Below are positions 16,825 through 24,479 of a DNA stretch of 64,000 nucleotides, piece after piece (positions within the stretch are counted from its first letter, which is position 1; each line of letters opens with the position of its first letter). Below the pieces are notes generated by a model, which saw only the letters and a program-made list of their open reading frames with translations, searched no databases and was not told the DNA's origin. The stretch comes from Leucobacter sp. CX169 (lineage in GTDB: Bacteria; Actinomycetota; Actinomycetes; Actinomycetales; Microbacteriaceae), in contig NZ_CP071051.1 in assembly GCF_017161405.1 (NCBI RefSeq), positions 868,001 to 932,000 on the forward strand, read 5' to 3'. The translations under genes and the position numbers were made by a program.

Positions 16825-17946
16825 ATGACGACGCACGCCGCAGCCGCATCGAATGCCACCGAACCATCGAACACCCCGACCGCCGCCGAGGCGCCCGTCC
16901 TGGTGAGCCGCACGGGCGCGCTCACCCGGATCACGCTGAACCGGCCGGCCGTCATCAATGCGCTGACGGTGCCGATGCTGCACTCGATCACCGCCGGGCT
17001 CACGGCGGCCCAGGCCGACGGCAGCTCGGCGATCCTGCTGGATGGCGCGGGGGAGCGCGGGTTCTGCGGCGGCGGGGACATCAAGCGCATGGCGGGGGAC
17101 GGGCCGGCGCTCGCGGAAGAGTTCCTCCGCACCGAGTACCGCACCGACTATGCGGTGCATGTCTCGCCGGTGCCCGTGGTCGGCGTCATGGACGGGATCA
17201 CGATGGGCGGCGGCATCGGGCTCACCGGGCACGCCGCCATCCGGATCGTCACCGAGCGCAGCCGCCTCGCGATGCCTGAGGTGCGCATCGGCATCGTGCC
17301 CGACGTCGGCGGGCACCGCCTGCTCGCGCGCGCACCAGGACGGCTCGGCGAGCTGCTCGCGATCACCGCGGGGTCGATGACCGCGGGCGACGCGCTCGCG
17401 CTCGGCTTCGCGGACTACTTTGTGCCGAGCACCCGGATCGGTCAGCTGAGCCAGCGGCTCGCGGCCGGGGACGACCCCGCGCTCGCCGTGGAGGCGCTCG
17501 CCGAACCGGCGCCGGAGTCGATGCTCCTGCGGGCGCGGGAGTGGTTTGATCCGATTGCGGACGAGGCGCTGGCCGACGAGCACCGGGCGCCGGTCGAGGC
17601 CGCGGTGCTGCTCATGCGGGCGCTCGAACGGGGCGGTGAGGCGGCGCGAGAGACCGCGCGGACGGTGCGGCTCATGTGCCCGACTGCGGTGGTCGTGACG
17701 ATCGCCCAGCTGCGGCACACGCGCGACGAGGGGCTCACGCTCGCGGAGGTGCTCGACGACGACCTGCGCCTGCTGCCCCGGCTGATGCAGCGAGACGACT
17801 TCCTCGAGGGGGTGCGTGCCGCGGTGATCGATAAGGACGGACAACCGGGCTGGAAGCCGGCCCGCATCGAGGACGTGAGCGAGGACCGCGTGGCGCGGAT
17901 CCTGGCCCCGGCAGACCCGGGTTCGGCGCGCTTCAGACTGGTCTAG
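16825..17946 (+). CDS. 3-hydroxyisobutyryl-CoA hydrolase (ECH_2, crotonase superfamily)
   Basis: A 373-residue crotonase-superfamily protein. After a roughly 25-residue Ala/Thr-rich N-terminus come ITLNRPAVINALT, the oxyanion-hole segment GFCGGGDIKRM, MDGITMGGGIGL and MPEVRIGIVPDVGG. The last is the ECH_2 form with conserved Glu and Asp, and the length exceeds the roughly 260 of simple enoyl-CoA hydratases. 3-Hydroxyisobutyryl-CoA hydrolase acts in valine degradation. A GAGAGGA sequence precedes the ATG. No other valine-catabolic gene is adjacent. Confidence 0.87.
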   Translation: MTTHAAAASNATEPSNTPTAAEAPVLVSRTGALTRITLNRPAVINALTVPMLHSITAGLTAAQADGSSAILLDGAGERGFCGGGDIKRMAGDGPALAEEFLRTEYRTDYAVHVSPVPVVGVMDGITMGGGIGLTGHAAIRIVTERSRLAMPEVRIGIVPDVGGHRLLARAPGRLGELLAITAGSMTAGDALALGFADYFVPSTRIGQLSQRLAAGDDPALAVEALAEPAPESMLLRAREWFDPIADEALADEHRAPVEAAVLLMRALERGGEAARETARTVRLMCPTAVVVTIAQLRHTRDEGLTLAEVLDDDLRLLPRLMQRDDFLEGVRAAVIDKDGQPGWKPARIEDVSEDRVARILAPADPGSARFRLV

Positions 17947-17962
17947 AACGCTCGGCTAGACC
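17940..17962. terminator. Hairpin spanning two convergent stop codons
   Basis: GGTCTAG and CTAGACC form a perfect 7-bp stem around a 9-base loop; each arm carries one gene's TAG stop. No T-tract follows, so efficient intrinsic termination is uncertain. Confidence 0.35.
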
Positions 17963-18816
17963 GCGATCGCGGCCCGCTGGCGGGCGCGCGCCCGAACGGA
18001 TCGGCTCACCGCGCGGCCGCCGATCACGAGCAGGAACGCGATGCCCTGCGCGAGCACGATCGCGCCGCCGGGCGCCGTGTTCGTGAAGTAGCTGACCGTA
18101 AGCCCCACAACGCCGCAGATCGCCGCGAACAGCGGCGCGACGACCAGCCGCACCGCGAACCGGTCGGTGAGCAGCTGCGCTGTCGCGCCGGGAATGATGA
18201 GCATCGCCACGACGAGCACCACGCCGACCACCTGGAGCGCCACGACGGCGGTGAGTGCGAGGAGGGCGAGCAGCACGGTGCCGAGCAGCTTGGGGCGCAG
18301 CCCGATGGCGTGCGCGTGGGTGGGGTCGAACGCGAAGAGCGTGAAGTCCCGGCGCTTCAGCAGGAGCACCGCCGCGACGAACGCCGCGATCCCGAGCACC
18401 TGCCAGAGCTCGGACGGGCCGACCCCGAGCAGGTTGCCGAAGATGATATGCGTGAGGTCCGTCTGGCTCGGCACTACGGAGATGAGCACGATGCCGAGCG
18501 CGAACAGCGTCGTGAACACGATCCCGATCGCGGCGTCCTCTTTGATCGGCGTGCGCGACTGCACGGCGCCGATGAGGCCGACCGAGAGAAACCCGAAGAC
18601 CACCGCGCCGAGCGCGAATGGTGCGCCGACCATGTAGGCGAGCACGACCCCCGGAAGCACGGCGTGCGAGACCGCGTCGCCCATGAGCGACCAGCCGATC
18701 AGCACGAGCCAGCATGAGAGCAGCGCGCAGACCACCGAGGCGGCGAGCGTCGCGACGAGCGCGCGTTGCATGAACTCGTAGGAATATGGCTCGAGCAGGA
18801 ACTCCATCGCGGTCAT
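17956..18816 (-). CDS. Manganese/zinc-type ABC transporter permease (ABC-3 family)
   Basis: A 286-residue ABC-3 permease with eight or so hydrophobic segments. The early SLMGDAVSHAVLPGVVLAYM and later FAFDPTHAHAIGL and VVLVVAMLIIPGATAQLL are family signatures. It follows the ATPase with a four-base overlap and forms the membrane pore of the metal importer. The binding protein of the same operon has the His-His-Glu-Asp ligand set of Mn/Fe importers, so manganese is the favoured substrate. Confidence 0.92.
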   Translation of the reverse strand: MTAMEFLLEPYSYEFMQRALVATLAASVVCALLSCWLVLIGWSLMGDAVSHAVLPGVVLAYMVGAPFALGAVVFGFLSVGLIGAVQSRTPIKEDAAIGIVFTTLFALGIVLISVVPSQTDLTHIIFGNLLGVGPSELWQVLGIAAFVAAVLLLKRRDFTLFAFDPTHAHAIGLRPKLLGTVLLALLALTAVVALQVVGVVLVVAMLIIPGATAQLLTDRFAVRLVVAPLFAAICGVVGLTVSYFTNTAPGGAIVLAQGIAFLLVIGGRAVSRSVRARARQRAAIAV

Positions 18817-19610
18817 CGCTCGCCCCGTTCGCTTCCGGCCAACACGTCGATCCCGAACGCCCGGGCCAGCGGGCCCGGAGCGAGCACATCTTCCGGCGAG
18901 CCGTGCGCGAGCACGCTTCGCAGGATGAGCGCGGCCTCGTCGGCGAGGCCCGGCAGCGCCTGCAGGTCGTGGGTCGAGACGAGCACCGTGACCCCGCTCG
19001 CGGCCAGGGCGCGCAGCTCGCGGGTGATGGTCGCCTCGCTGCGCTTGTCGACGCCCGCGAAGGGCTCGTCGAGCAGCAGGATCCTGGCCTCCTGCGCGAT
19101 CGCGCGGGCGAGGAAGGCGCGCTTGCGCTGGCCCCCGGAGAGCCGGCCCAACTGCCGGTCCGCGAAGTCGGTGAGTTCGACGCGGGCGAGCGCGTCGGCC
19201 ACCGCGGCCTTGTCGGCCCGGCCCGGACGGCGGGTGAAATCGAGCTGCCCGTATCGCCCCATCAGGGTCACGTCGCGCACCGAGACGGGAAAGGTCGTGT
19301 CGACAGATTCACTTTGCGGTACATAGCCGAGCGTCCCGGCGCGGCGGGCCACGACGGGCGGTTCGCCGAACAGCCTGACACTGCCGTGCGCGGGCGTGAC
19401 GAGCCCCATGATCGCCGAGAAGAGGGTGGACTTCCCGGCCCCGTTCGCGCCGACGAGTGCGCAGATGCGGCCGGGCTGCACCGTCAGCGTCGCGCGTTCG
19501 AGCGCCGCGATCGTGCCGTTCGCCCCGCCCGGGTAGTGCACGGAGAGCGCTTGGATGTCGATCGCGGGTGGGCCTGTAGGCGCCACCCGTGCGGGGGAGT
19601 CCTGGCTCAT
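18813..19610 (-). CDS. Manganese/zinc-type ABC transporter ATP-binding protein
   Basis: A 265-residue ABC ATPase. Walker A GANGAGKSTLFSAI, signature LSGGQRKRAFLARAI, Walker B ILLLDEPFAGVD and the H-loop VLVSTHDLQALP are intact. Second gene of the metal operon, overlapping both neighbours by four bases. Serves the ABC-3 permease. Confidence 0.93.
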   Translation of the reverse strand: MSQDSPARVAPTGPPAIDIQALSVHYPGGANGTIAALERATLTVQPGRICALVGANGAGKSTLFSAIMGLVTPAHGSVRLFGEPPVVARRAGTLGYVPQSESVDTTFPVSVRDVTLMGRYGQLDFTRRPGRADKAAVADALARVELTDFADRQLGRLSGGQRKRAFLARAIAQEARILLLDEPFAGVDKRSEATITRELRALAASGVTVLVSTHDLQALPGLADEAALILRSVLAHGSPEDVLAPGPLARAFGIDVLAGSERGER

Positions 19611-20563
19611 GGGGCGGTTCCTTCCGATGGGGAGGCGGTGCGGTTCGTGCTCAGCCCGGTCGCGATCGTGTCGAGGTTCACCCGGAGCAGCGAGAGATAG
19701 TCAGGCACGGGCCCGTCGGGTGCGGACAGCGAGTCGACGTAGAGGGTGCCGCCGAACGCTGCGCCGGTGTCGTCGGCGAGCTGGCGCATCGCCCGGTCAG
19801 AGACCGTGGACTCGCAGAACACCGCGGGGACGTCTTGGGCGCGCACCGCATCGATGACGGCGGCCATGCGTCGCGCGGTGATCTGTTGCTCAGCGTTCAC
19901 CGGCCAGAGGTAGTGCTCGGACAGGCCGAGGTCGCGGGCGAGGTAGCTGAACGCGCCCTCGCAGGTGACGAGGGTGCGGTCTGTGGCGGGGAGCGCGTCG
20001 ATGCGCCCCTGGGCATCGGAGAACACCGACTCGATCTTCGCGCGGTAGGCGTCGCCGTTGGCGCGGTAGTCGGCGGCGTGCGCCGGGTCGAGCTCGCTGA
20101 ACGCGTCGACGATGTTCTCGACGTAGTGCTCGGCGTTCTCCGGCGACATCCAGGCGTGCGGGTTGATGTGCCCAGCTGCCTCGCCGCCCGCGATCGCGAT
20201 CGGCTCGATGCCCGCCGAGAGCACGGCGTGCGGCGCGCCGGAGTCGCGCACGAACTGCGCGAACCAGGCCTCGAGGCCGAGGCCGTTGTCGAGAATGAGA
20301 TCTGCCTCGCTCGCCCGGGCCACGTCGGCCGGGGTGGGCTCGTACCCGTGAATCTCGGCGCCCGCGCGGGTCAGTGATTCCACGCGCAGGTGGGGCCCAG
20401 CGACCTCGCTCGCGAGGTCGGCGAGCACGGTAAACGTGGCAAGGACGACGGGGCGATCGTCGCCTGGCGTCGCCGTCGGGGTGCCCGCGGGGGACGGGGC
20501 GCACGCCGAAAGCAGCAGGGCGGCCGTCGCCGTCGCCGCGCTCCACCAGGCACGTTGTCTCAT
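19607..20563 (-). CDS. Manganese-type ABC transporter substrate-binding lipoprotein (cluster A-I)
   Basis: A 318-residue ZnuA/TroA-family lipoprotein. Signal peptide with lipobox LLSAC (Cys21). Metal ligands visible: His72 (EIHGYEPTP), His136 (NPHAW), Glu202 (CEGAFSYLARDLGL) and Asp277 (YVDSL). Glu at the third position is the pattern of the Mn/Fe group (PsaA, MntC, SitA) rather than the His of zinc ZnuA proteins. The long His-rich loop of ZnuA is also absent. Start ATG at 20563 was chosen because TTGCGC-17-TATGGT lies just upstream, allowing a leaderless start; ATG at 20575 is possible. First gene of the metal importer operon. Confidence 0.92.
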   Translation of the reverse strand: MRQRAWWSAATATAALLLSACAPSPAGTPTATPGDDRPVVLATFTVLADLASEVAGPHLRVESLTRAGAEIHGYEPTPADVARASEADLILDNGLGLEAWFAQFVRDSGAPHAVLSAGIEPIAIAGGEAAGHINPHAWMSPENAEHYVENIVDAFSELDPAHAADYRANGDAYRAKIESVFSDAQGRIDALPATDRTLVTCEGAFSYLARDLGLSEHYLWPVNAEQQITARRMAAVIDAVRAQDVPAVFCESTVSDRAMRQLADDTGAAFGGTLYVDSLSAPDGPVPDYLSLLRVNLDTIATGLSTNRTASPSEGTAP

Positions 20564-20597
20564 GGCGTCAACCATAATGTTTGCGTAGTGCTTGCGC

Positions 20598-20621
20598 AAA
20601 TGTTCGGTAGGCCGAACATTT
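20598..20621. promoter_or_regulatory. Palindromic operator of the metal transporter operon (MntR-like)
   Basis: AAATGTTCGG and CCGAACATTT form a perfect 10-bp inverted repeat with a 4-base centre (TAGG), 35 bases upstream of the binding-protein start and overlapping its likely -35 region. A DtxR-family manganese repressor is the likely reader, by context; the motif differs from the iron box at 12651. Confidence 0.65.
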
Positions 20622-20682
20622 AAGTTAAAGCTGATTCGACGGGTGCGCCGAAGGGCCCTGGTCCCCGGAAACCCGGGGAACG

Positions 20683-21081
20683 CTAGTCGATCAGCCCCAG
20701 CGCCGCGAGCCGGTCGAGCACCTCGAGCCCGGCGGGCGGGCAGCGGTCGCGGTCGGCGGTGCCCGCCCAGTGCACCGCACTCACCTCGGCGGACGGCTCC
20801 GGCTCGTCGGGCGAGGACGCGGCGAACACCCGCATGCGCACGAGCCGGCCATCGGGCTCGCCGTGCGCCTGCGTGACGACGGTGAAGAGCTCGTCGAGCT
20901 GCGCGGGGTCGAGGCGCAGCGCGACCTCCTCGAAGGCCTCGCGCGCGGCGGCCTCGGCCCCGCTCTCGCCGGGGTCAATCTTGCCGCCGGGCATATACCA
21001 GACGTCACGCCCGCGGGCGGTCACCATGAGCACGCGGCGATCGCGGATCAGCGCAATGGCCGAGACGAGGAGGTCGTTCAT
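20683..21081 (-). CDS. NUDIX hydrolase
   Basis: A 132-residue single-domain NUDIX protein. The Nudix box reads GGKIDPGESGAEAAAREAFE followed by EVAL; the Gly near the box end is replaced by Ala, a mild deviation. Members hydrolyse nucleoside diphosphate-X compounds, often damaged nucleotides. It is the last gene of an operon after two SMR transporters, overlapping the second by four bases. Substrate not predictable. Confidence 0.86.
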   Translation of the reverse strand: MNDLLVSAIALIRDRRVLMVTARGRDVWYMPGGKIDPGESGAEAAAREAFEEVALRLDPAQLDELFTVVTQAHGEPDGRLVRMRVFAASSPDEPEPSAEVSAVHWAGTADRDRCPPAGLEVLDRLAALGLID

Positions 21082-21482
21082 GCGCCCGCATCACTGCTGG
21101 GGGTGCTCGCGCGGGCAGGATCCTGCCCGGACGATTCGGGGGCTGCCTGCTCGGCCGCCGGCTTGCCCGCGGGAGCAAACTTGAGCCCGATCACGCACGC
21201 GATGATGCCCGCGAGAAAGACGAGCTTGAGGGGCGACGGCTCTTCCGAGCCCGTGAGCATCGAAGCGGTCACCGTGAGGGCTGCCCCGACGCCGACCCAC
21301 ACCGTGTAGGCGACGCTCGTGGGGATGCCCTTCATGGCATAGCCGAGCCCGATCATGCTGAGCGTCACCGCGACCGCGAACACGATCGTCGGGACGGGGC
21401 GCGAGAAGCCGTCGGACTCGCTGAGCGCGATCGCCCAGACAGCTTCGAGTACGGAGCTGATGAGGAGGATGAGCCAGTACAT
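21078..21482 (-). CDS. SMR-family transporter, Gdx/SugE-like subunit (second of pair)
   Basis: A 134-residue small multidrug resistance protein with four TM segments and an unusual 30-residue hydrophilic C-terminal tail. TM1 contains LEAVWAIALS: the conserved Glu, with Trp three residues later as in guanidinium exporters (Gdx/SugE) rather than EmrE. It directly abuts the first SMR gene (TAGATG). Paired SMR genes usually make heterodimers. The tail sequence shows no motif. Confidence 0.88.
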   Translation of the reverse strand: MYWLILLISSVLEAVWAIALSESDGFSRPVPTIVFAVAVTLSMIGLGYAMKGIPTSVAYTVWVGVGAALTVTASMLTGSEEPSPLKLVFLAGIIACVIGLKFAPAGKPAAEQAAPESSGQDPARASTPSSDAGA

Positions 21483-21803
21483 CTAGCTCACCGCCTTCAG
21501 CCCGGCGACGCAGGCGATCAGGCCGACCAGTAGCACGACGCGCAGCAGCGTCGCGCGCTCGGCCCCGCTGATGATCGCCCAGGCCGAGGTCAGTACGGCT
21601 CCGATGCCCACCCAGACCGCGTACGCCGTCCCCACGGGGAGCTCGCGAAGCGCGTAGGCGAGACCCGCCATGCTCACCACGATCGACACGACGAAGGTGA
21701 CCGTCGGCCACAATTTCTTCAGGCCGTTGCTGCGCGACAGCGCAGTGGCCCATACGGCTTCGAGAACGCCGCTTCCAATCAGTACTACCCACGCGAGCGT
21801 CAC
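21483..21803 (-). CDS. SMR-family transporter, Gdx/SugE-like subunit (first of pair)
   Basis: A 106-residue SMR protein with four TM segments. TM1 has LEAVWATALSRSNG with the essential Glu and the Trp of the Gdx/SugE subtype; later GTAYAVWVGIGAV is the SMR signature. The start GTG at 21803 has AGGAAG about eight bases upstream. It forms a pair with the adjacent SMR gene. Guanidinium export is the best guess from the motif; I searched the leader for guanidine riboswitch signatures and did not find one. Confidence 0.88.
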   Translation of the reverse strand: MTLAWVVLIGSGVLEAVWATALSRSNGLKKLWPTVTFVVSIVVSMAGLAYALRELPVGTAYAVWVGIGAVLTSAWAIISGAERATLLRVVLLVGLIACVAGLKAVS

Positions 21804-22030
21804 GGGAGTCTCTTCCTGGCAGTCTTGTCGCTGTGCGGGTACTGCTCCCTCGTCCGCCGCCGGCGAGTATCTCGCGGGCACTGAGTTCTATCTTGGCAGT
21901 CCGATCTGTGCACGTCCTGCGCAATGTTCCCCGTGCGCGTGTGTACGTGCGAGATACTAGGGAGGTACTTCGCGTTCCTCGGGTCGCACCGGCCCCGAGA
22001 TCTCGTGATCATTCACATCAAGGGGGCACC

Positions 22031-22693
22031 ATGTTTGGTCGACGCAAGCGCCGGCGCCCAGGTGGGCGATCTCTCCGCGGTATTCCGCGCAAGGTCCTCG
22101 CCCCCGTTGAAGAGATCGTCGAGCAGGGCCTGTTGGTCGCCGACGTCGCCGTCCGCATGAATGTCAAGAACGCGATCATCATGAACGCGCTGCGCCGCGA
22201 CGTCGACTACGACGAAGAGATGATTCGCGACCTTGCCCGCACCGCGCTCACCGAGCTCGCGGACGAGCGGGAGCGTGACGCGAAACACATCCGCCGCATG
22301 CGCGACGAGATCCGCGACTACGGGCGCAGTGCCTGGAGCGAGTCTGAGTACAGCAACGACGACAATCGGACGCTGCGCCACCGCCAAGAGGTCTACGAGA
22401 CCCTCGCCAAGGAACTGCGCGAGCGCGCGGCGAACGACGAGTATCTGAACGAGAGCACGAAGCGTGCGCGCGACGCGGCCTGGGAAGAGATCGGCGATTC
22501 ACTCAAGGTGCGCGCTGCGCACCCCTACTACGGCGGCGGCCGCGACGAGGAGTACAAGCAGGAGCGCGAGGGCCGCATAGCGCAGCTGATCTCGCAGGAC
22601 CTCACCCGGCTCATGGAGGAGAAGACCGCCAGCGAGTCAGGCGGCAAGCGCGGGCTGTTCCGCCGCAAGGACGAACCAGCGCGCGAGGGCTAA
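22031..22693 (+). CDS. Conserved actinobacterial protein of unknown function (charged, helical)
   Basis: A 220-residue highly charged protein with no TM or signal peptide. It starts with a basic stretch (GRRKRRRPGG), continues with predicted long helices rich in Arg/Glu (LADERERDAKHIRRMRDEIR and EVYETLAKELRERAA), then a Tyr-Gly patch HPYYGGGRDEEY and a basic end GLFRRKDEP. Relatives are sometimes annotated 'asparagine synthase', for which there is no support here. AGGGGG precedes the ATG. A coiled or nucleic-acid-associated protein is possible, but no function is claimed. Divergent from the SMR operon. Confidence 0.8.
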   Translation: MFGRRKRRRPGGRSLRGIPRKVLAPVEEIVEQGLLVADVAVRMNVKNAIIMNALRRDVDYDEEMIRDLARTALTELADERERDAKHIRRMRDEIRDYGRSAWSESEYSNDDNRTLRHRQEVYETLAKELRERAANDEYLNESTKRARDAAWEEIGDSLKVRAAHPYYGGGRDEEYKQEREGRIAQLISQDLTRLMEEKTASESGGKRGLFRRKDEPAREG

Positions 22694-22697
22694 GGCG

Positions 22698-23354
22698 TCA
22701 CCGGGGTGATGCGACCGTACTGAGCCGGATCAGCCGTGCCTCGTTCTCCGCGACGTGCGCGAGCACCTCGCGCCGGGCCAGCGTCGAGTTCCTGGCGACG
22801 ATCGCATCCGCAATGCTGCGGTGGTCCGCGAGCGCCTCGCTCACGCCGACCGCGGACTCGACCTCGTCGCGGTGCAGCAGGCGAATCGCGTAGACCATCT
22901 CGACCGAGAGGTTCGCGAAGAACGCGTCGATACGGGGGCTCCCGAGCAGCGCGATGACCGACGCGTGAAACTCCACGTCGGCGAACGCATGAGCCGGGGA
23001 GTCCTGGCCCGTGCGCGCGGCGGCCTCGAGCCGGGCGTACGCGTCGCGCACGTTGTCGAGGAGCTCCTGCGGCGCCGTTCTGCACGCCCGGGCGCCCTGC
23101 GCTTCGAGCGTGCGGCGCACTCGGTACAGGTCTTGCACGTCGAGCCGGGTGAAGCTGCGCACGCTCGCGCCGCGATTGCGCTCGTGTCGCACGATGCCCT
23201 CGTGGCCGAGGGTCATGAGGGCCTCGCGGGCGGTGCGGCGTGAGCACCCGAAAGCTTCGGCCACGGCGACCTCGCGCAGCGGCGACCCCGGGGCGATCTC
23301 GAGCGCGAGGATGCGGGTGCGGAGCGCCTGGGCAATCTGGGCGGGGGAGTTCAT
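22698..23354 (-). CDS. GntR-family transcriptional regulator (FadR subfamily, FCD domain)
   Basis: A 218-residue regulator. The N-terminal winged helix has PLREVAVAEAFGCSRRTARE and LMTLGHEGIVRHERNRGASV. The C-terminal all-helical FCD domain shows the metal/ligand-site pattern with FHASVIALLG and the late DHRSIADAI segment. It is translated from the same operon as the kinase (four-base overlap) and lies divergent from the class III PLP enzyme, so it likely controls that catabolic pair in response to its substrate or a product. Confidence 0.9.
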   Translation of the reverse strand: MNSPAQIAQALRTRILALEIAPGSPLREVAVAEAFGCSRRTAREALMTLGHEGIVRHERNRGASVRSFTRLDVQDLYRVRRTLEAQGARACRTAPQELLDNVRDAYARLEAAARTGQDSPAHAFADVEFHASVIALLGSPRIDAFFANLSVEMVYAIRLLHRDEVESAVGVSEALADHRSIADAIVARNSTLARREVLAHVAENEARLIRLSTVASPR

Positions 23355-24313
23355 GCCCGGAGCCAGTCGGCGAGTACGCGGAAGGCCGCGAGGGAGCCGT
23401 TCGAGCGGGCGCCGGCGTACGCCCCGCGGTTGCTCTGCATGCGCGCCTGCCAGACGACGGTGTTGAGCGCGAGGCGCACCGTCGCGATGGCGGGGAACGC
23501 GCGGCGCTCGGCGTCGGTGAAGGGGATCTCGGACTCCCAGCCCTCGGCGACGCCGAGGACGGCGCGCACCGGGTCGGCGCTATTGCGCGCCAGATACCCG
23601 GCCGCGATCGCGGGCTCGGCGACCCGCCACCCGACGAGCATGTCGTCGAAGTCGATGATGGCGGCGACCTCGCCGGCCGCGGTGGCGAGGACGTTCGAGT
23701 CGTGGAGATCCTGGTGGACGAGCGCGAGGGGCAGCTCGTCCGCGACCGGCGCGATCAGCCGCTCGTGCACGGCGAGCGCGGCCTCGCCCACCGCGAGGAT
23801 TTCTGCGTCGTCGATCAGTGGGAGGTGCTCGGCGATGACGGCCGCGCTCTCGCGTGAGTCCCAGGTGTGCGTAATCTCGTGCGGCGGGCGGGGCATCTCG
23901 AGCAGATCGTGCTGCAGCCGTGCGGCGACCCGGCCGAGGGTGACGCCGAAGGTGTCCGGGACGACGATCGCGCCGTAGGGGGCGGCGTCGACCCAGTCCA
24001 TCGCGAGCACCTGCACCGGCGTTCCCTCGTGGGTGGCAGCGGCGATCAGCCCGCCGTCGAGGGCCTGGCGTAGGGCGGGGACCGGGTGGCCCCGACGGGT
24101 GAGTTCGTCCGAGACGAGTGCGCGCCAGCGTTGCACGGGGGCTTCACTTGGGCTCGAGCCCTGCATTTTGACCGCGAGGCGTCCCTCGGAGCTCTGCGCG
24201 GCGAACGTGCTGGCGAGCTCGCTGCCCAGCGGGCGCATCGACTCGGCGGCGATGCCGTGCGTGCCCCGCAGGATCGCCGTGGCCTCGGCGGGGGTCAGGG
24301 TGAGCTCGATCAT
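23351..24313 (-). CDS. APH-fold kinase, hydroxylysine kinase (HYKK/AGPHD1)-like
   Basis: A 320-residue aminoglycoside-phosphotransferase-fold kinase. The catalytic loop is LVHQDLHDSN (Asp acceptor base, Asn), then the metal-binding IIDFDD. The N-lobe has FAAQSSEGRLAVKMQ with the ATP-binding Lys. Its divergent partner is a class III PLP enzyme of the AGXT2L type; in eukaryotes and many bacteria such pairs phosphorylate 5-hydroxylysine or ethanolamine and then eliminate phosphate. No sign of an antibiotic-resistance role. Assignment to HYKK comes from context more than from sequence. Confidence 0.82.
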   Translation of the reverse strand: MIELTLTPAEATAILRGTHGIAAESMRPLGSELASTFAAQSSEGRLAVKMQGSSPSEAPVQRWRALVSDELTRRGHPVPALRQALDGGLIAAATHEGTPVQVLAMDWVDAAPYGAIVVPDTFGVTLGRVAARLQHDLLEMPRPPHEITHTWDSRESAAVIAEHLPLIDDAEILAVGEAALAVHERLIAPVADELPLALVHQDLHDSNVLATAAGEVAAIIDFDDMLVGWRVAEPAIAAGYLARNSADPVRAVLGVAEGWESEIPFTDAERRAFPAIATVRLALNTVVWQARMQSNRGAYAGARSNGSLAAFRVLADWLRA

Positions 24314-24395
24314 GTGTCTCCTGTGCGTGGCATAGTTCTCGATGTCGCCGAAATATTGCGAAAGCTGAGCCTGATTCTAGGGGAAGGTCATGTAT

Positions 24396-24408
24396 ATTGG
24401 TGAACAAT
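24396..24408. promoter_or_regulatory. Possible GntR operator with overlapping -10 box
   Basis: ATTGGTGAACAAT lies between the divergent kinase and lyase genes and contains TGGT-GA-ACAA, similar to FadR-type half-sites. TATATT (24393-24398) overlaps it and could be the -10 of the lyase gene. Found by eye. Confidence 0.35.
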
Positions 24409-24479
24409 CTGAGATTCGCGGCCCTGCCGGGGGCGGGCCACCGCGGACCCACACCGAGCGACGAGGCGGGACTATCACG

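Noticed and set aside
21804-22030. Possible guanidine riboswitch upstream of the SMR genes
   Set aside because: No ykkC core or paired ACGR-loop hairpins were recognisable by eye; a covariance search would be decisive.
23351-24313. APH-fold kinase as an aminoglycoside-resistance gene
   Set aside because: Linkage to a phospho-lyase and a GntR regulator points to catabolism; no resistance-type neighbours or mobile elements.
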